Positions 38,478 to 51,560 of a stretch of DNA of 64,000 bases are shown here, in pieces. The position numbers and the translations under genes were made by a program. Source of the DNA: Leptoclinus maculatus (lineage: Eukaryota > Chordata > Actinopteri > Perciformes > Stichaeidae); assembly GCA_032191485.1 (NCBI GenBank), contig JAVDOI010000016.1, forward strand, positions 2,759,453-2,823,452. Reading direction: 5' to 3'. Below the pieces are notes generated by a model, which worked only from the letters and a program-made list of their open reading frames with translations, made no database searches and was not told the DNA's origin. Each line of letters starts with the position of its first letter. Position 1 is the first letter of the stretch.

Positions 38478-38620
38478 CACACACACACACACACACAGAG
38501 CTGCAGGGCAGGTAGCACCTCGGTTGATGGATAGAGGTCAGAGGTCACTGAGGCAGGAATTGGAGAGCAACCAGAAATTAATGTGTGTGTGTGTGTGTAT
38601 GTGTGTGTGTGTGTGTGTGT
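38478..38620 (+). repeat. Short (CA)n and (TG)n tracts
   Basis: CA at 38478-38498 and TG at 38582-38620, separated by about 84 bp that contain a DR1 motif. Confidence 0.9.
38535..38547 (+). promoter_or_regulatory. Perfect DR1 motif AGGTCA-G-AGGTCA
   Basis: Two consensus nuclear-receptor half sites with one-base spacing. An identical 13-mer recurs at 47207-47219. Function is inferred from the motif only. Confidence 0.35.
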
Positions 38621-38861
38621 CAGGTCTTGTTGGGCGTGTGCATGTGTTTAGTCCAGGTATGTGTGTGTGTGTGTATGTAGGTGGAGTTCAGGCATTCATT
38701 CACAAACTCCATCTGACATAACGGACCCATCCCCCAAACACACAAACTCACACACACCTGAACACGCTCAGGGTTCTGATCATTGCATGTTGCAGACAAG
38801 AATGTATAACACAAAATATTGATTTTAAAAACTAAAAGTTATGGATTTTGACTTTCTTTGA

Positions 38862-38864
<3 letters not shown>

Positions 38865-38914
<50 letters not shown>
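38865..38914 (+). repeat. (AG)n microsatellite
   Basis: Uninterrupted AG run of about 50 bp. Confidence 0.96.
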
Positions 38915-38922
<8 letters not shown>

Positions 38923-40064
38923 ACAGATCAGCGAAGCGAGACAAAACTAGAATTGTGGCCTCCCTGAATGACCAAAATGAGAGTATTTCAAAGTACTTGT
39001 ATGTTACATATATTACATACAGTAACTTGTGCATTACATTTCAAATTATTTTGTGTTTGCACGCAATTCTTTCTTGAAATCCCTCTGATTCATTCTATCA
39101 TGCCTCATATTGCGTAACAGCCAGCGTAACTCCCTCCGTTAAGTATCAACTTGTTTCATTCTACTTCACTACTGACTCATTGTTGAGGAAAGCACTTCTC
39201 AGATGACTTTCACTTGCAGAAAACAGAAACACTCAGGCCAGTAAGAATACCTCAAAAGTACTTGAGTAACTTGCTTACTTTACACTGTTGAAAGTGTGGG
39301 TCTGGATGGAGGAACCGTGTGTTTGTGTGTGTGTGTGTGTGTGCTGGTCGGGGGTGGAGCACAGATAATTCACTGCTGGCAGGTTGCTTCCTACTGTAAA
39401 TGATAAATGGATTAGGGAGGAGAGGGAGGAGGACACACTGCTGAGAGAGAGAGAAGGAGAAAGAGAGAGAGAGGGTGAGACTATGTCCACGTTGGAGCGG
39501 CTAAATCACAAAAGCAACTATTTCATTCACATGCAAGAGTTACAAAGAAAACAGGTCGCCTTTGTGGACCACAATCAAATCACTATTTCATGCTCATTCA
39601 GTTCACTCAGTCGCTGGTGGAAATCCTGCCTCCATGTTGGAACAAAAACACGTCGGAAACAGAGGAATATGTAACCGAGAACTAAATCATGAGTTAATTT
39701 GTTTTTTTCACGCGTCACATTGTGTTTATCACTGTGTAAATAAATAAAACGGTTGACTTCATTCCCACATCATCCTGATGCTCAGACAGCTCAGAGAATG
39801 TTCTGGTTTACAGGAGGCAACTGCATTCCTGCATTCCTCACTGAACACAAGCTCCTTCACTCCTGGCATGTGTCCTTTAATTCTTTTTCTTCAGTCACTT
39901 CTACCTTTGCTCTGTCTCTCTTTTTCTTTTCAGTGTCTCTTGCTTGGTTACAGCGCTGCAGTAATCAGTGTGTAGCGGGATGAAGCAGATGGTGGACTGA
40001 GATCTGACTGCAAATAGCTTCATGTTTGGACGACAGTGTTACACTAGGTCCATCACCACCTGAA
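38915..40064. other. Intergenic sequence without gene
   Basis: Unique sequence with a short (GT)n at about 39319-39343 and purine-rich DNA at 39412-39480. No gene. Confidence 0.4.
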
Positions 40065-40211
<147 letters not shown>

Positions 40212-40315
40212 ACTCTGGAAAAAAAGGGAAACCGTCGGCAGTTGTTTGTTCCCAATTCTTATGTCCAGAACATAATGTTTTAATATCTGGACAGATGTTT
40301 GGTCCCTCTAGTAGA

Positions 40316-40347
40316 CAAAAAAATAAAAAAATAAAAAAATAAAAAAC
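40316..40347 (+). repeat. (AAAAAAT)n tract
   Basis: Four A-runs separated by single T bases at 7-8-bp spacing. Confidence 0.85.
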
Positions 40348-40599
40348 CCACTGGGTTATTGCACCTGCAAAGAATTTATGGATTTGCCCTCATGAATATA
40401 CCCTCTCACACTCAACCCTCAATATAATCCAGATGTGAATCATTTACACATGCTTTAATTTATTCTGACTCTGGGTGGAAAGTTAAATTATTATTACTTT
40501 ACCTGTGAAGCAGGCAGCGTTTAGATCCACCTCACTTCTCATTCTTTACCAAACAATGCACAACAAGCAATAGAGGAGAAAATACAAGGATACAAACTG

Positions 40600-40885
40600 A
40601 TGGACACCAAGGAAACATCCACCCACGCCTAATCTGTACCGAATCATCCTGTGCAGGGTCACAGAGAGTGGGGCCCAGCTCACACTGGATGAGAGGTTAC
40701 TTCTGGGACGGGTCAATACTTTACCACAGAGACAACCATTCACATCTACACGCAATGTACAGTCTTCCATTTACATGCATGGGACTGTGAGAGGAAACCA
40801 GGAAACCCAGAGCACTCCGAGGACACTCACTCAGACATGCGGAGAACGTACAAACTCCAGGTTCAAACCCAGGAGTGGACAGACT
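40600..40885 (-). repeat. High-copy teleost dispersed repeat
   Basis: The order GGGTCACAGAGAGTGGGGCC, then CAACCATTCACATCTACACG, GGACTGTGAGAGGAAACC, CGGAGAACGTACAAACTCC and GTTCAAACCCAGGA follows closely a very abundant fish repeat (GGGTCACGGGGG ... ACTGTGGGAGGAAACC ... AACATGCAAACTCC ... GTTCGAACCC). Open frames here are therefore not genes. Strand assignment is arbitrary. Confidence 0.65.
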
Positions 40886-41130
40886 GTCGTGTTTCAGTTT
40901 GGATTCATAAAACATGTTCTATGACTCAGGTGGGAGAGCAAAACAACTCAAAGGCATTTTACTACTAAACCATTCATATTTTACAATATTCCGTGTATGC
41001 CGCTGCACTTTAAAGATCGCTGCAAAAAGACTGTTGCTGTCGCTGTAACTGAACTCTGATTTTACAAAGTTTGCCCTCTTCAAAAAAAAAAAGACATGTC
41101 ACTTTTAACAACTGTGCTTCTTTCTTGGGA

Positions 41131-41159
41131 GACACACACACACACACACACACACACAC
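41131..41159 (+). repeat. Short (CA)n microsatellite
   Basis: CA run of about 28 bp. Confidence 0.93.
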
Positions 41160-41306
41160 CTCAATCACATTTCCACCCAAATTCAAACCGCAGGGGAAAA
41201 TACTTACCTTGTGGTTCACTGTGAACGTCATCTCAGCTCGTAAAACTTTACAGACACACCTTAGCTGATCCAACTCAGTGCTGATTGGAGTCATTGCAAC
41301 AACAAC

Positions 41307-41308
<2 letters not shown>

Positions 41309-41353
<45 letters not shown>
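41309..41353 (+). repeat. (TG)n microsatellite
   Basis: Uninterrupted TG run of about 45 bp. Shorter TG runs follow at 41383-41396 and 41418-41430. Confidence 0.95.
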
Positions 41354-41356
<3 letters not shown>

Positions 41357-42219
41357 CTGTAAGTGTAGCCTGAGGACACTCCTCTGTGTGTGTGTGTTTA
41401 TGTAACAGGTGGTCTTGCTGTGTGTGTGTGTGCATGTGCACTGCAGGGCTGGATGGACACTCGTCCCTCACATAAAGGACACTTCCTCTCTCCTTTGTTT
41501 ACTCCCTCATCACAGTAAACAAAGAATGCTACTTCCTACGCAAACACACACGCTGGTAGGAAGTGGAGTGGTCATTTCCCTCCGTCAGGTATGTCAGCCC
41601 TGAGGCCACAGCAGAGGTTCAGTGACACTACAAGTGTTTGGTGGCAGAGATGCCCCATCTCCCATTTGACATCGTCACGACTCGACTCGAGGTAGAACAG
41701 AGAGGAGAGGCCACACGAGTGTCTGCAACCTGGGGTTGGAGTTCAAACAGCATTCTGTTGAATCTGAATCCCTTTTCAAAGAGAAAGAGAAAATGAAATA
41801 AACTGTAGAAGATACATACTACATGTGGATTAACATCAGTGTTGTCTGCGGCGCATCAATGAACTGAGGGGGTGTTGAATTATGCAGCAACAAAACCAAA
41901 CATGACCAAACCAACAGAGTCACGCCGGGTGAGAGACAGTGAGCCTCTCAGTGCAGGTGAGCTGAATGCACCACCAGGGAGGTATTTCCAAAAGGTACCC
42001 AATTCTCATCAGTGTAACTGACACCATTTACAGCATTATAAATTCACTGTAGTTGATTTTCACAGGATGCTGAAACGCAACTAAAATCTGTCTGGAAGGA
42101 CAAAAACTGATGGAGTGATTTTGACAACAGTTAAGTGTGTAAATATCTGTTTCTCTATAAATGGGAAAATGCACAGAAACATCTCTATTTCTGCGCATGT
42201 TTGTGAGATCTTTTCAGGA
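41354..42219. other. Intergenic sequence without gene
   Basis: Unique sequence. No supported gene. Confidence 0.4.
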
Positions 42220-42600
42220 GGTTTACCTTCTGATTTGACCGTTATTATCACATAAAGAGTTTCCCTGTGTATGAAACGTTGGACTCGCTTGCCTCCTCTC
42301 CTCTCTGAAAACAGGCGTCTCTCTTTTTAAAGCTCGAGTGGAGCAGAACAGTAGCCCTTGTTCCCGGGAGAGGTCGCGACCCCCTCGCCCCGGCCCGAAC
42401 CCGATACGCGGCCTGCCAGCTCGGCGGGGCGCTCCGCCTGAAAGATAAGGAAATGGACCACCGGTAGTCCTGGTGTTGCCCCTCACCCTGGGGCTGCCCC
42501 GGGGGTCAAACTCAGTGCGCCTCACCTTACTCACCTTCCTCTCTCCGGCTCTCTTAAAATCCACATTTCTCTCTTTCGTTTGTGGTTCAATCACCTGACT
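42220..42600 (-). other. GC-rich island with a candidate 97-nt minus-strand intron
   Basis: On the minus strand AGGAAG|GTGAGTAAG (junction at 42535/42534) is a near-perfect donor, and CTTATCTTTCAG|GCGG (junction at 42438/42437) a good acceptor 97 nt further on, a usual size for small fish introns. Joining them gives the frame RAGERK then AERPAELAGRVSGSG and so on to a stop in about 37 codons. No ATG is evident in that frame. The island is much richer in GC and CpG than its surroundings. It may be the 5' end of an unrecognised minus-strand transcript, or chance. Confidence 0.3.
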
Positions 42601-45170
42601 GTGACATTTATTTTGTTATGTTAGCATTGATCAATTTACTTCTTCTTGATGCGGAGACGCTACAAAACTGTTTTTAGACCATTTTGAATTAATTTCTTTT
42701 TACATTATGTTATTGATGATTAAGCGACACGTCATACAGCTGTGCGTAATCTCCTGAATAGCAGCAAGAAAGTGAGCAAGAGAAACAAATCTTTACATAG
42801 TTACATACTAAATCAGAAGAACAAAACATCGTCACGACTATGCAGACAGGTGTCTTGCATCTTTAAAGTTTCTTTATGTAATGTTATCAGATGATTTTGG
42901 TTTGTGGCCCTTTATAAATAAACAGGTTTATTATGTTCCAAAGAGGTTGGATGTTCCACCAAAGATACAGTTCACCTCTAAACTTCTCAGATTGTTTAAT
43001 TCAATAAATGTTTGAGGCTGAAGCAAAGCAAAAAGCTCAAAATAAGACGCTTCAGATTCATGGGGTTGCCGTGTGGGCCAGACAGCTACACCAATAAAAC
43101 ACATTTATTTACACAGTGATGCATAAGTATCAATAATAATGTCACATAGAACCAGATATCGGGAGACAATTTACTGCACTTTAAATTGCACTGGTACTTT
43201 AAAGAATGTGAACACTTGGAAATCGCAGAACACCCAAAAGTCAAAGTCGTCATGTCGAAGCGAGCGCTATTAAAATGAACAAAAACGTCCTCAGCTAACA
43301 GGTCAACACACACACAAACATACTCACTCCCTGGAGGGAGCTGCCGATGACAGGTAGCGACTCAAACAAGGAGAAAGGAGGAGAGAATCAAAGAGACGAG
43401 GAGGGGGAGGAGGAGAAGGGAAGGGCGGAGGAGGAGGGGAGGTGAAGTGGGTTGGAGGGGGGGGGGTGGACCACTCTGTGTGTTGTCTCTCTTGTGAATG
43501 GGTAAATGGGTTTGCACAGGTGAGTGTTAATTCAAAAAAACTTTCCCTAAAAAATATTGTTAACCACAGAAATGTCTCTTCATACTTTTATCAGTTTAGT
43601 TTAAAATGATCAATATCAAGTCGCAGAGGCCGGTGTTCGAAAGAGATGACAGGAATTAGACCTTTAAAGCCACATTCCTTTCCACTTCAACGACATTTTG
43701 AGGGTTAGCACAAGTACTTCCGCACAGAATACCGTCCGGTTCATCGTAAAAGGGGCACGTTTCTTTTTTTGTCAGAGGATTCTATGCCTTTTTCTCATTC
43801 ATTCCCACTCAAATGACCTAAATAGCGCTTGAACTCTAGTTCAAGTAACTTAATGCAACCTCTGTTAAAGTAGTTAGCTGTTTAAAAAACGTAGCCAAGC
43901 AGGACATTGCTTCCCACCGGCTGCTACTGCTGATGTTAACAGTGTGGTATTATCGGGGATCGGTGAATCAGCAAAGCCGATCTCCTGATTGCATATTTTG
44001 ACTTAATATTGGCTGATAACGATTGACGGATGATCAAATGGGGGCATCCTTCAACGGCAAGCGAACAATGGCGAAGGGTGGAGCGAACCTGAGTTGGTTC
44101 GTTTGGAGGGTTGAAAGGAACCAAATGTGAAGTTACCCTAAAACAAACCAAATAATGAATATATCTTAGACACTATAGTGTTTGTTTTGAAGGTTTTAAA
44201 CACACAGTTGTATCAGGAATGCATTTTTCTTGTGGTCCATCTCTTTTCTGATCAGATGTTTTGCTTGTTAGGATTCTCATTTTTTTTTAAACTCATTTAT
44301 CCTTCATCAAAATGTTTGTTAATTTTCGGAGAGCTTTGCACACCTTCAGTTTGTATAATCCTTATAGAAAATGTCTCCTTTGAGAGCCACATTCAATTAA
44401 AATCAGACAGTTATACATATAAATAGATTTGGGGTCTGTAGATGTGGTTGACGACAGGACCTGGTTGTTCTACCGTCTTTACTTTCGTTAACATATCGGT
44501 TTTTTTTCTAAAATCATGACCATGTCTGTCTCACAGCTAGAAAATAAATGTGTGTGGTGACAGATGGATAAAATCAAACAGTACACATCTATATGATGAC
44601 CCACATTACCTGGTTATCACCCCTGTCGTGCACTCCCCCCCCCCCCCCTCTCCCTCATTCATCTTCTCTCGTCTCCGGGGAACAACTGAAAACTTTCTCT
44701 CTCTTCCCTCCTGCTGCTCGTTGGAGTGTTGGGTTTCCAGGAAAGACGGTGTAAAATATCCGACCGCCGCTTCCGTTGTAAATTGACAACCGCTCCCCTG
44801 ACTGGCAGCTCTTTAACAGGACAGGAAGTCTGCGTTCACCAGGCTGCCCGGCGCAGGTCATGAACTAAAAAGCGTTTGAAATATGGAGCTCTTTCAATTC
44901 ATTCTGAATGATTCTTAATTTATACTGATTGATGGTCCTTTGGGGAGTTTTCAGGGCAAAAAGCTGATCAAAACTAAATAAACACTCTTCAAATGCTTCC
45001 TACAGCACAAACCGTTTCCCTAGTATCCATCTTTACACCGAGTATGCTCAACACACTCTGCAATTATGTGTGTTTGTTTGGGCACATTTGTTTTTTCGAC
45101 AATGCCTCTAAATTCTGTTCAAACCAGAGCCATTGCACAGGAAGTGATGCACTTTATACCACTTTTCAGC
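42601..45170. other. Intergenic sequence without gene
   Basis: Mostly AT-rich unique sequence with a G-rich/purine-rich stretch at 43370-43470 and a C run at 44634-44648. No supported gene. Confidence 0.42.
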
Positions 45171-45298
45171 CTGGTCTCACTCCCAGGGCGTCAAATACCG
45201 ATGCTTAGGAAGTGGCCCTCGCCTTCTTCATAGTGACGCACAAGGCACCCTTCAGGGTCTGTATGAGACGGGCTTTAAACTAACTACAATGTAAACCA
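45171..45298 (+). repeat. Dispersed repeat, copy B (partner near 22.3 kb)
   Basis: Shares GCGTCAAATACCGATGCTT, AAGGCACCCTTCAG, GTATGAGACG and TAACTACAATGTAA with 22265-22390 in the same orientation. Confidence 0.65.
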
Positions 45299-45364
45299 AT
45301 GGTAAATTGTAAATGTACTTGTGTAGCATCTTTCTTTTCTTCCGACCACTCAACGAGCTTTAAC

Positions 45365-45600
45365 ACTACATGTCATTCACCCATTCATACCCATTCATAC
45401 ACCGATGACAGGCCACTTTCCATCAGGACTATGCATTCACACACACACACACACACACCGATGGCACAGCCTTTCGGGAGCAATTTGGGGTTAAGTGTCT
45501 TGCCCAAAGATACATCGACATGGACTGGAAGAGCCAGGGATCGAACAGACGATCTTTTGATTGAAGGACGAGCCGCTCTACTAGACCCACAGCCGCCATC
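45365..45600. repeat. High-copy teleost dispersed repeat
   Basis: CATTCACCCATTCATACCC, then a short CA tract, then GGGAGCAATTTGGGGTTAAG, TGTCTTGCCCAAAGATACAT and AGCCAGGGATCGAACAGACG follow a very common fish repeat (GGGGTTAAGTGTCTTGCCCA ... GGGATCGAACCG). Class uncertain. Open frames through it are artefacts. Confidence 0.65.
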
Positions 45601-46365
45601 TGCGTCACTACGCAGAGCAACAGACGTAGTTTTAAGACTGGGCGGATGGGAGGGGTGGTGGATGGGTCAGACAAACACAGGGACTAAGGGACCAACAGTC
45701 AAATGACATGGGGACTGGATAAACTATCCTACTTTTGCACTTGGCTGATTCAAATAAAGGCCAAGTTGCGATACACTCTTCGACAGCAAATGTAACAAAG
45801 AAGAGACAACTTTTTTTAGATTGCAAATCACCTAAAAGACAAGACTTCTGGTGAAAAAGAAAATCCACTCTAAAGGAAGGAAAAAAAAGATCATGCAGCT
45901 TCTGCAACTCATGGTTCAACTTTGACGTTATTGTTTGTCAGGTCTGACAGGTCCTTTGTCTGCAGTAAGGATGTTCCTTTTCATCCCTCATGATCTTTTA
46001 TAGAGTGGTGGAGGCTAAAGTCTTAACAGTGGAGGCCTCGGGTGAGTCATACAATGTTTTTTAATTTAGGTTGTAATGTGGATAAACGGACCATTTATCT
46101 GGCATATTGATAATGTTTACTGAAATGTTTCTGAAGACTTGGAGCCTTTTAAATTGGATCAGCTTCATTATGATTATTTAAATGAAAGTGGAGATAAATT
46201 GTCTCCGTTTAGTTTTTGACGTTTGTTAGAAAGTGTGCAGAAAAACCAACAATCAACTAAAGGTGATACATGTTTTACTTTAGATGGATGCAAGACATTT
46301 GTAGTGGATGGCAGAAAATGTGCACGCAAAACATCACAATGGGGATGAAAAGGTGATGGTTTGTT

Positions 46366-46368
<3 letters not shown>
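45601..46368. other. Intergenic sequence without gene
   Basis: Unique sequence. No supported gene. Confidence 0.4.

Positions 46369-46422
<54 letters not shown>
46369..46422 (+). repeat. (GT)n microsatellite
   Basis: Uninterrupted GT run of about 53 bp. Confidence 0.96.
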
Positions 46423-46424
<2 letters not shown>

Positions 46425-46534
46425 CAGCCTCAGGTAGCAGGAGATGCTGAAGCAGATTTTAGCACCTGCCAGACTCCGTCGGCATCAAACCCAAGGAGAC
46501 ACCGTTGACCCAGAGAGGCATGCAGCTACACTAA

Positions 46535-46535
<1 letters not shown>

Positions 46536-46630
<95 letters not shown>

Positions 46631-46640
46631 CCACACACAT
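46536..46640 (+). repeat. (CA)n microsatellite
   Basis: CA run to 46627, then AACCCACACACA. Confidence 0.97.
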
Positions 46641-47751
46641 AATATGCATGCAGTGGCTCAGCACTCACTCAAGGGCCACAAATACAAACAGACACACACT
46701 AAGAGACTTTAGAGAACACATATCTACATTTGTACACATACACACAACAAACCATGTCAGTCTCTCTCTCTGACACACACATGCGCACACACACACACGC
46801 ACACACACACTTGTATTTAGCAGGACCCAGATCAAAGTGAAGCCTTCAGACTGTCAGTGGCGCGTTGCCTCGGGCTGACAGCAGCCACAGTTCATCCAGT
46901 GTTTACATTACAGCACTTTCTACTCTCTGCACACACACACACTTCACCGGCTGATCTGCAGCCTGATAAGATGGCCGACATCTTCACACACACCTGAATT
47001 ATCCTGCGGTGAGGGGAGTGCAGCTCGTCTGGGGGAGTCAGACAGTTTGAGGAATAAAAAAGGGGATTTTTCACGACATGATGAGACGTTTTTCGGGGGT
47101 TACAAGTGCAACTGTGTAAAAAAAAAAAAAAAGAAGAAAAAAAGTAAAGCTCTGGATCGCTAAAGCTCTGGATCGCTAACCTATGAGACAGCCAGGAGTT
47201 GGGAAAAGGTCAGAGGTCACAAGACAGTAGCTAAACAGGAAAATGAACTGGATATTCTTCAGATTTCATCGATTCAGAAAGTACTGTTGATCTTCTGTTT
47301 CCAGCATGCTTCTACTTGCCTCCTCTCGGTCTCTGCTGTTCTACTTTCTCTCGGTCTGTCTGCTTCCCAGATATAATAAATAATGGGAGATGACTGGAGA
47401 ATATTGACAAGAGAGAACGTCTCGCCCAGAACAAACAGAGAACTAACCACAACCTAAACATAACTTTAAGCCTGACTCTAAAACCAAGTCTGAAGCCTCA
47501 AACAGTGTTCTGAAGCAGTGAGGACAGAGTCAAAATGTCTACACTTTGTTTGACCAGCATCCGACTGAAACAGCTGTGCAGAAGACTTTTTTTCAGTTTG
47601 AGACCTGTTAGAGTCTCCGTTAAGACTTTTGAGGGTCTGAATACTTCTGATGTGATGAAAACAGTAAATCGTACATCCGAGCCAAGATGGAGGATCAGCG
47701 CACTGATTTAAACTCAGGCTTAATTTATCAATTTATCAGCCCTCAGGCCTG
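46641..47751. other. Intergenic sequence without gene
   Basis: Short CA tracts at 46735-46812 and 46930-46942, and an A run at 47118-47132. A tandem direct repeat of AAAGCTCTGGATCGCT lies at 47146-47178, just before a DR1 motif at 47207-47219. No gene. Confidence 0.42.
47207..47219 (+). promoter_or_regulatory. Perfect DR1 motif AGGTCA-G-AGGTCA
   Basis: Identical 13-mer to the one at 38535-38547. Two consensus half sites with one-base spacing. Binding is inferred. Confidence 0.35.
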
Positions 47752-47803
47752 CACACACACACACACGCACACACGCACGCACACACGCACGCACGCACAC
47801 ACG

Positions 47804-47878
<75 letters not shown>

Positions 47879-47885
47879 GTACACA
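47752..47885 (+). repeat. Compound (CA)n(CGCA)n(CA)n(TA)n microsatellite
   Basis: CGCA-rich left part, pure CA from about 47812, and ATATATAT at the right end. Confidence 0.96.
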
Positions 47886-50800
47886 CGCACAAGTTGTATT
47901 ACTCTTGTTATTGTTTTATGATAAATTCTCCATCTGCATCTCAGTCTCGAGTATCAATAGTGTGAACTTTCCTTTCGATGATGCTCAATGAGAGGACACC
48001 TTTTCCGTTCCCTAGTGTTTCTTTTCTGAAGTAAAAGGAATCAGATCTGATGTATTTTGGGTCTCCAGAGTGTCTGAGGTTGAAACCAGAGATGTGATCT
48101 AGAGAATAAACCGCTGTGAAAGTAACGGCCCGAGGCGCCGCATGCAGGAAGATCTCCATTTCAGAAGCTTTTAAAAGCTCAGGATTAGGATTAGTGGAGT
48201 GGCCCTTTAAGTGTCCGGAGCAGAGCTGTATGGTGTGATGGGACAACAGCACGGGAAATGAGGACATGCACCTTAGCATGCGTGTCCAGAGGAACAACGA
48301 ATCCTTACAGATCACATCCAATAAAAAAAACCAAAATGTAATAGTTGAAAGATTACTAGATTTTGAAACACATACTTATGTTTTTTATGTTAGACAATAC
48401 ATGAAAATAGTGAACACTTAAAAATGGCCGCAGATTTTTTTCCAAATCAGAACTTGCAGAAATTCAGAACTTGCAAATAAAAATTGATAATTGTTGAGTC
48501 ACCGCTTATGTTTTGTATTCATTGTACTTATTTTCTACCACTGTAGCTTGTGAACGCAGTGCTTTTTGCAGCTGATGTAAAGAGTTTCCTTAAGCAGTAA
48601 GAAGAAGTTGTCTATCTGCAGCGAGTTTTACATCTCTGAAAGTCGAAAATATGGTATAATGTGGAGAATATGAGCCAGAATGTAAACTCTGATCTTCTGA
48701 CTGCTTTGTTTGTTGCCTCATTAGATTCATTTTTAGCAATGTCACTAAATATGTTCCCACTTCTCAGCTACTTGATTCATCATAACTGATAGGAACGCTG
48801 GACTAAACTATGAAAACAATGCCAGGAGTTCCTTTAGCTTACTTGAATGAAGCTCTCACGGGATTCCCTCAACAACCTGACCTGCAGGAGATCGTTGACG
48901 TCACGCTGCCGCTCTTCCTGTCTAAAAACCTCCCTGCTGCTGTTATTAATGATCAGACTCTGTGTGATGGGAGCTGACAGGCAGGAACGCTCTGACACAA
49001 GTATGAACTGAATGTGATCACAAAGGGAAGGAGAAGGAGGGAGGGAGGGAGGGAGGGAGGGAGGAGGGAGACAAAAAGAAACGCTGAAAACGCCAGGAGA
49101 GGAGGGGATGGATGGCAAATGGTAAAGGAGAGATGAAACAATTAAATGGACTAAATTTAAGGGAGAAGTCACATCAGCCACAACAGTGAACTGAAGTGAT
49201 TTAAATGAAACTGGTGTAGATTTAGTACATGATGGTGTTATTTATTACTCTTAAGGCATAACTGTTTTGTTCGGATCGTGAAGTTAGATAAAAGTTTTTG
49301 TGTTAATGTTAAGGTCTTTTTAAAAGAAATCCCCACCAGACATTTAATCCCTCTGGAACTTTTCAGACGTGCAGCTGAAACAAATGTTAGATTCCAAACC
49401 CACTTTTATTTTACTAGGTTTGACAGAAAGTTTCTCAGGTTACTGAGAGTTATTTAAACGTCATTATACTTTGACCAACAAAAGGCAGGAAAAGGTCAGA
49501 TTCAATGCAAAGTTGTATGTGAGCAGCACTGCAGTCCCTCCTTAAATCAAAATACCAATCTGCTCTAAACATGACATTTATCTTCATTATGTCAGGACTC
49601 ATTTAAGTCCAAATAATTAGTTAAGATCCTAAGTTCTGCAATATTATTAGTATCTCTTTCTTACTCTCTACATGTAGCTGGACTACAGGGATTTCAATAC
49701 ATTTCTAAAATATTATTTGACATAAAAGAACTGGCAGAATGACTCCAGCCTGTAGCTAAACACAAACACACAGCTTTAGAGGGCAACGTCTTTAACTACA
49801 GAACCAGGCCAAAAAACAAGAAAGAAGACTTTTCAGCCTATAATAATAATAATAATGATAATAATAATGATAATAATGATAATAATATCAACCATAATAA
49901 TTATAATAATAATAGGGTAATATAACATGAATGTCATTTGCATTCATTTTCTGAGGTATTCGGTTTTAAACTTTCCTTCCATCTTCAGAACAAAACTCTG
50001 TGAATTCAACCTGCTGTCTTCTTCAAACGCGTGACAGCTGATATGAAAGATCATTTTCATTTTGATGTGTGATTTGTGTAGCTATTTGGGGGGAATTCCC
50101 CAGAGTTTATGGCTATTGAATGTCAGCTGGAGATTTACTGATCTGTGAATATAATATGGAACTTTTTAATGATCAAGTTCAAACATGAAGAAACAGAAAA
50201 CCGAAAAAAAGCCTGTTCTTTGTTTTTGACAAAGGCACAAAAATAACTGAATTTGAACAAAAAACACGTCGGATTGTATCTTCTAATTTAGAACTATTAT
50301 TACAGAATTAGTTTAAATAATTAAAATACGTATTTTGAAAAAGCAATAACTTCGTGGTCAAGTGAAAAAGAGTTTTAAACGGAATTTCAACCTCCATTAC
50401 ATCTGCAGCTTCACATTTTGATTAAATGACAGGAGCGAGCAGAACAGCATTTAAGAGACCCCAGCAGATTGATTCTCTGCTGACTCCGCATTAAATCCAC
50501 ACAGAAATCCTCCTTTTTAACAGAGCGAGTTTCCTTCAGGTTCGGAGCTCATTCACCGCCCACAGTCACAGTCACTAGCTGTCCATTCAGCACAATGGTC
50601 AAATGTAAACGTTCCTCGCTGAGAAAACACTCCGATAACAGATGGAAGTGTGCGAACGTTGCGCTGATTGGTTCGATATTACAAATCCGGCTCTAATTGT
50701 CAGATCTCAGTTTAATTACACAACTAATTTGAAGCGTCAGACCCGACGTATTAACGCTTCTGTTTGTGAAGTGAAACGACAAAAACACGACTCAACACTT

Positions 50801-51249
50801 CAACCACAGTGTTCAGATCTTGAGGGAATTATGCATCTATGTATCTTCATTACCAATGTGAAGAAATACATATATATACACAGTATATATAATTATATAT
50901 ATTAAAAATAATAATTTTCTCATGTAGTATCTTCTCATAATTTTGAGGATTAAATTCGGCGTCGCAGCCGCTGACCCGAGGAGACACCAACTAACATAGA
51001 TCCAGTAACGTAACAAAAACATTAAGCACACACTGTGTTGTAAGAGTGTTGTGGTATACAAGTTAAATCTAATATAATAATATAATATCCATCTCATCTG
51101 GATTACGCCCCTTTACCGGGTTAACATATCATTTATTCTCTTCTGTAGAAGCTGCAAAGGCCACATTTGTGACTCTCAAGAAGGCATTCCAACAAACAAA
51201 CAAAAAAGAAAACGTTTACTACCTGCATCATCTATTTCTACCGCTTACA
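47886..51249. other. Intergenic sequence without gene
   Basis: Unique AT-rich sequence. It holds (GGGA)n at 49037-49070, an (AAT)n/(GAT)n tract at 49841-49914 and an AT-rich tract at 50868-50915. No gene is supported. The open frames around 47941-48321 and 48834-49181 on the minus strand have no recognisable product. Confidence 0.42.
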
Positions 51250-51257
51250 TATCAACG

Positions 51258-51560
51258 TTTTGTCTTGGCTGCTCTCGGGACAGAGCCGTCTCCATGTAGC
51301 TGCCCCTTCCATATGGAACTCTCTCCCCAAAAACATCCGACACCGCACCAACCAGATGTTCAAATCACAAACCAAAACTCACCATGTTATGCTTATATGT
51401 GTGAATAATGTAGTTGTGTTGTAGCGTGTTGTTTTCTTTGATCATTTTAATTGATGTAGCCTCTGGAAAGCGTTCTATAAAATGTAGTATTATCATCATT
51501 ATCATCATTATTTATTATTATTATCATCATTATTAATTATTATTATTATTATCATAATTA
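51258..51560 (+). mobile_element. LINE 3' end: ORF2 C-terminus, short 3' UTR and trinucleotide tail
   Basis: The frame from 51284 reads SRLHVAAPSIWNSLPKNIR, then TNQMFKSQTKTH, and a stop. This matches the conserved C-terminus of vertebrate CR1/L2-like ORF2 proteins (VAAPTLWNSLP...FKSKLKTHLF). It is followed by GCCTCTGGAAAGCGTTCTAT, close to the usual GGAAAGCGCTATATAAAT end of such elements, and by an ATC/ATT tail at 51488-51559. 5' truncation is typical of LINE insertion. The direction is plus, towards cyp26c1. Confidence 0.75.

Noticed and set aside
40546..40915. Overlapping minus-strand frames
   Set aside because: They lie in a high-copy teleost repeat.
45429..45706. tRNA-like B-box words (GGATCGAAC) and a similar one near 40860
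   Set aside because: No cloverleaf can be drawn. They belong to dispersed repeats, not tRNA genes.
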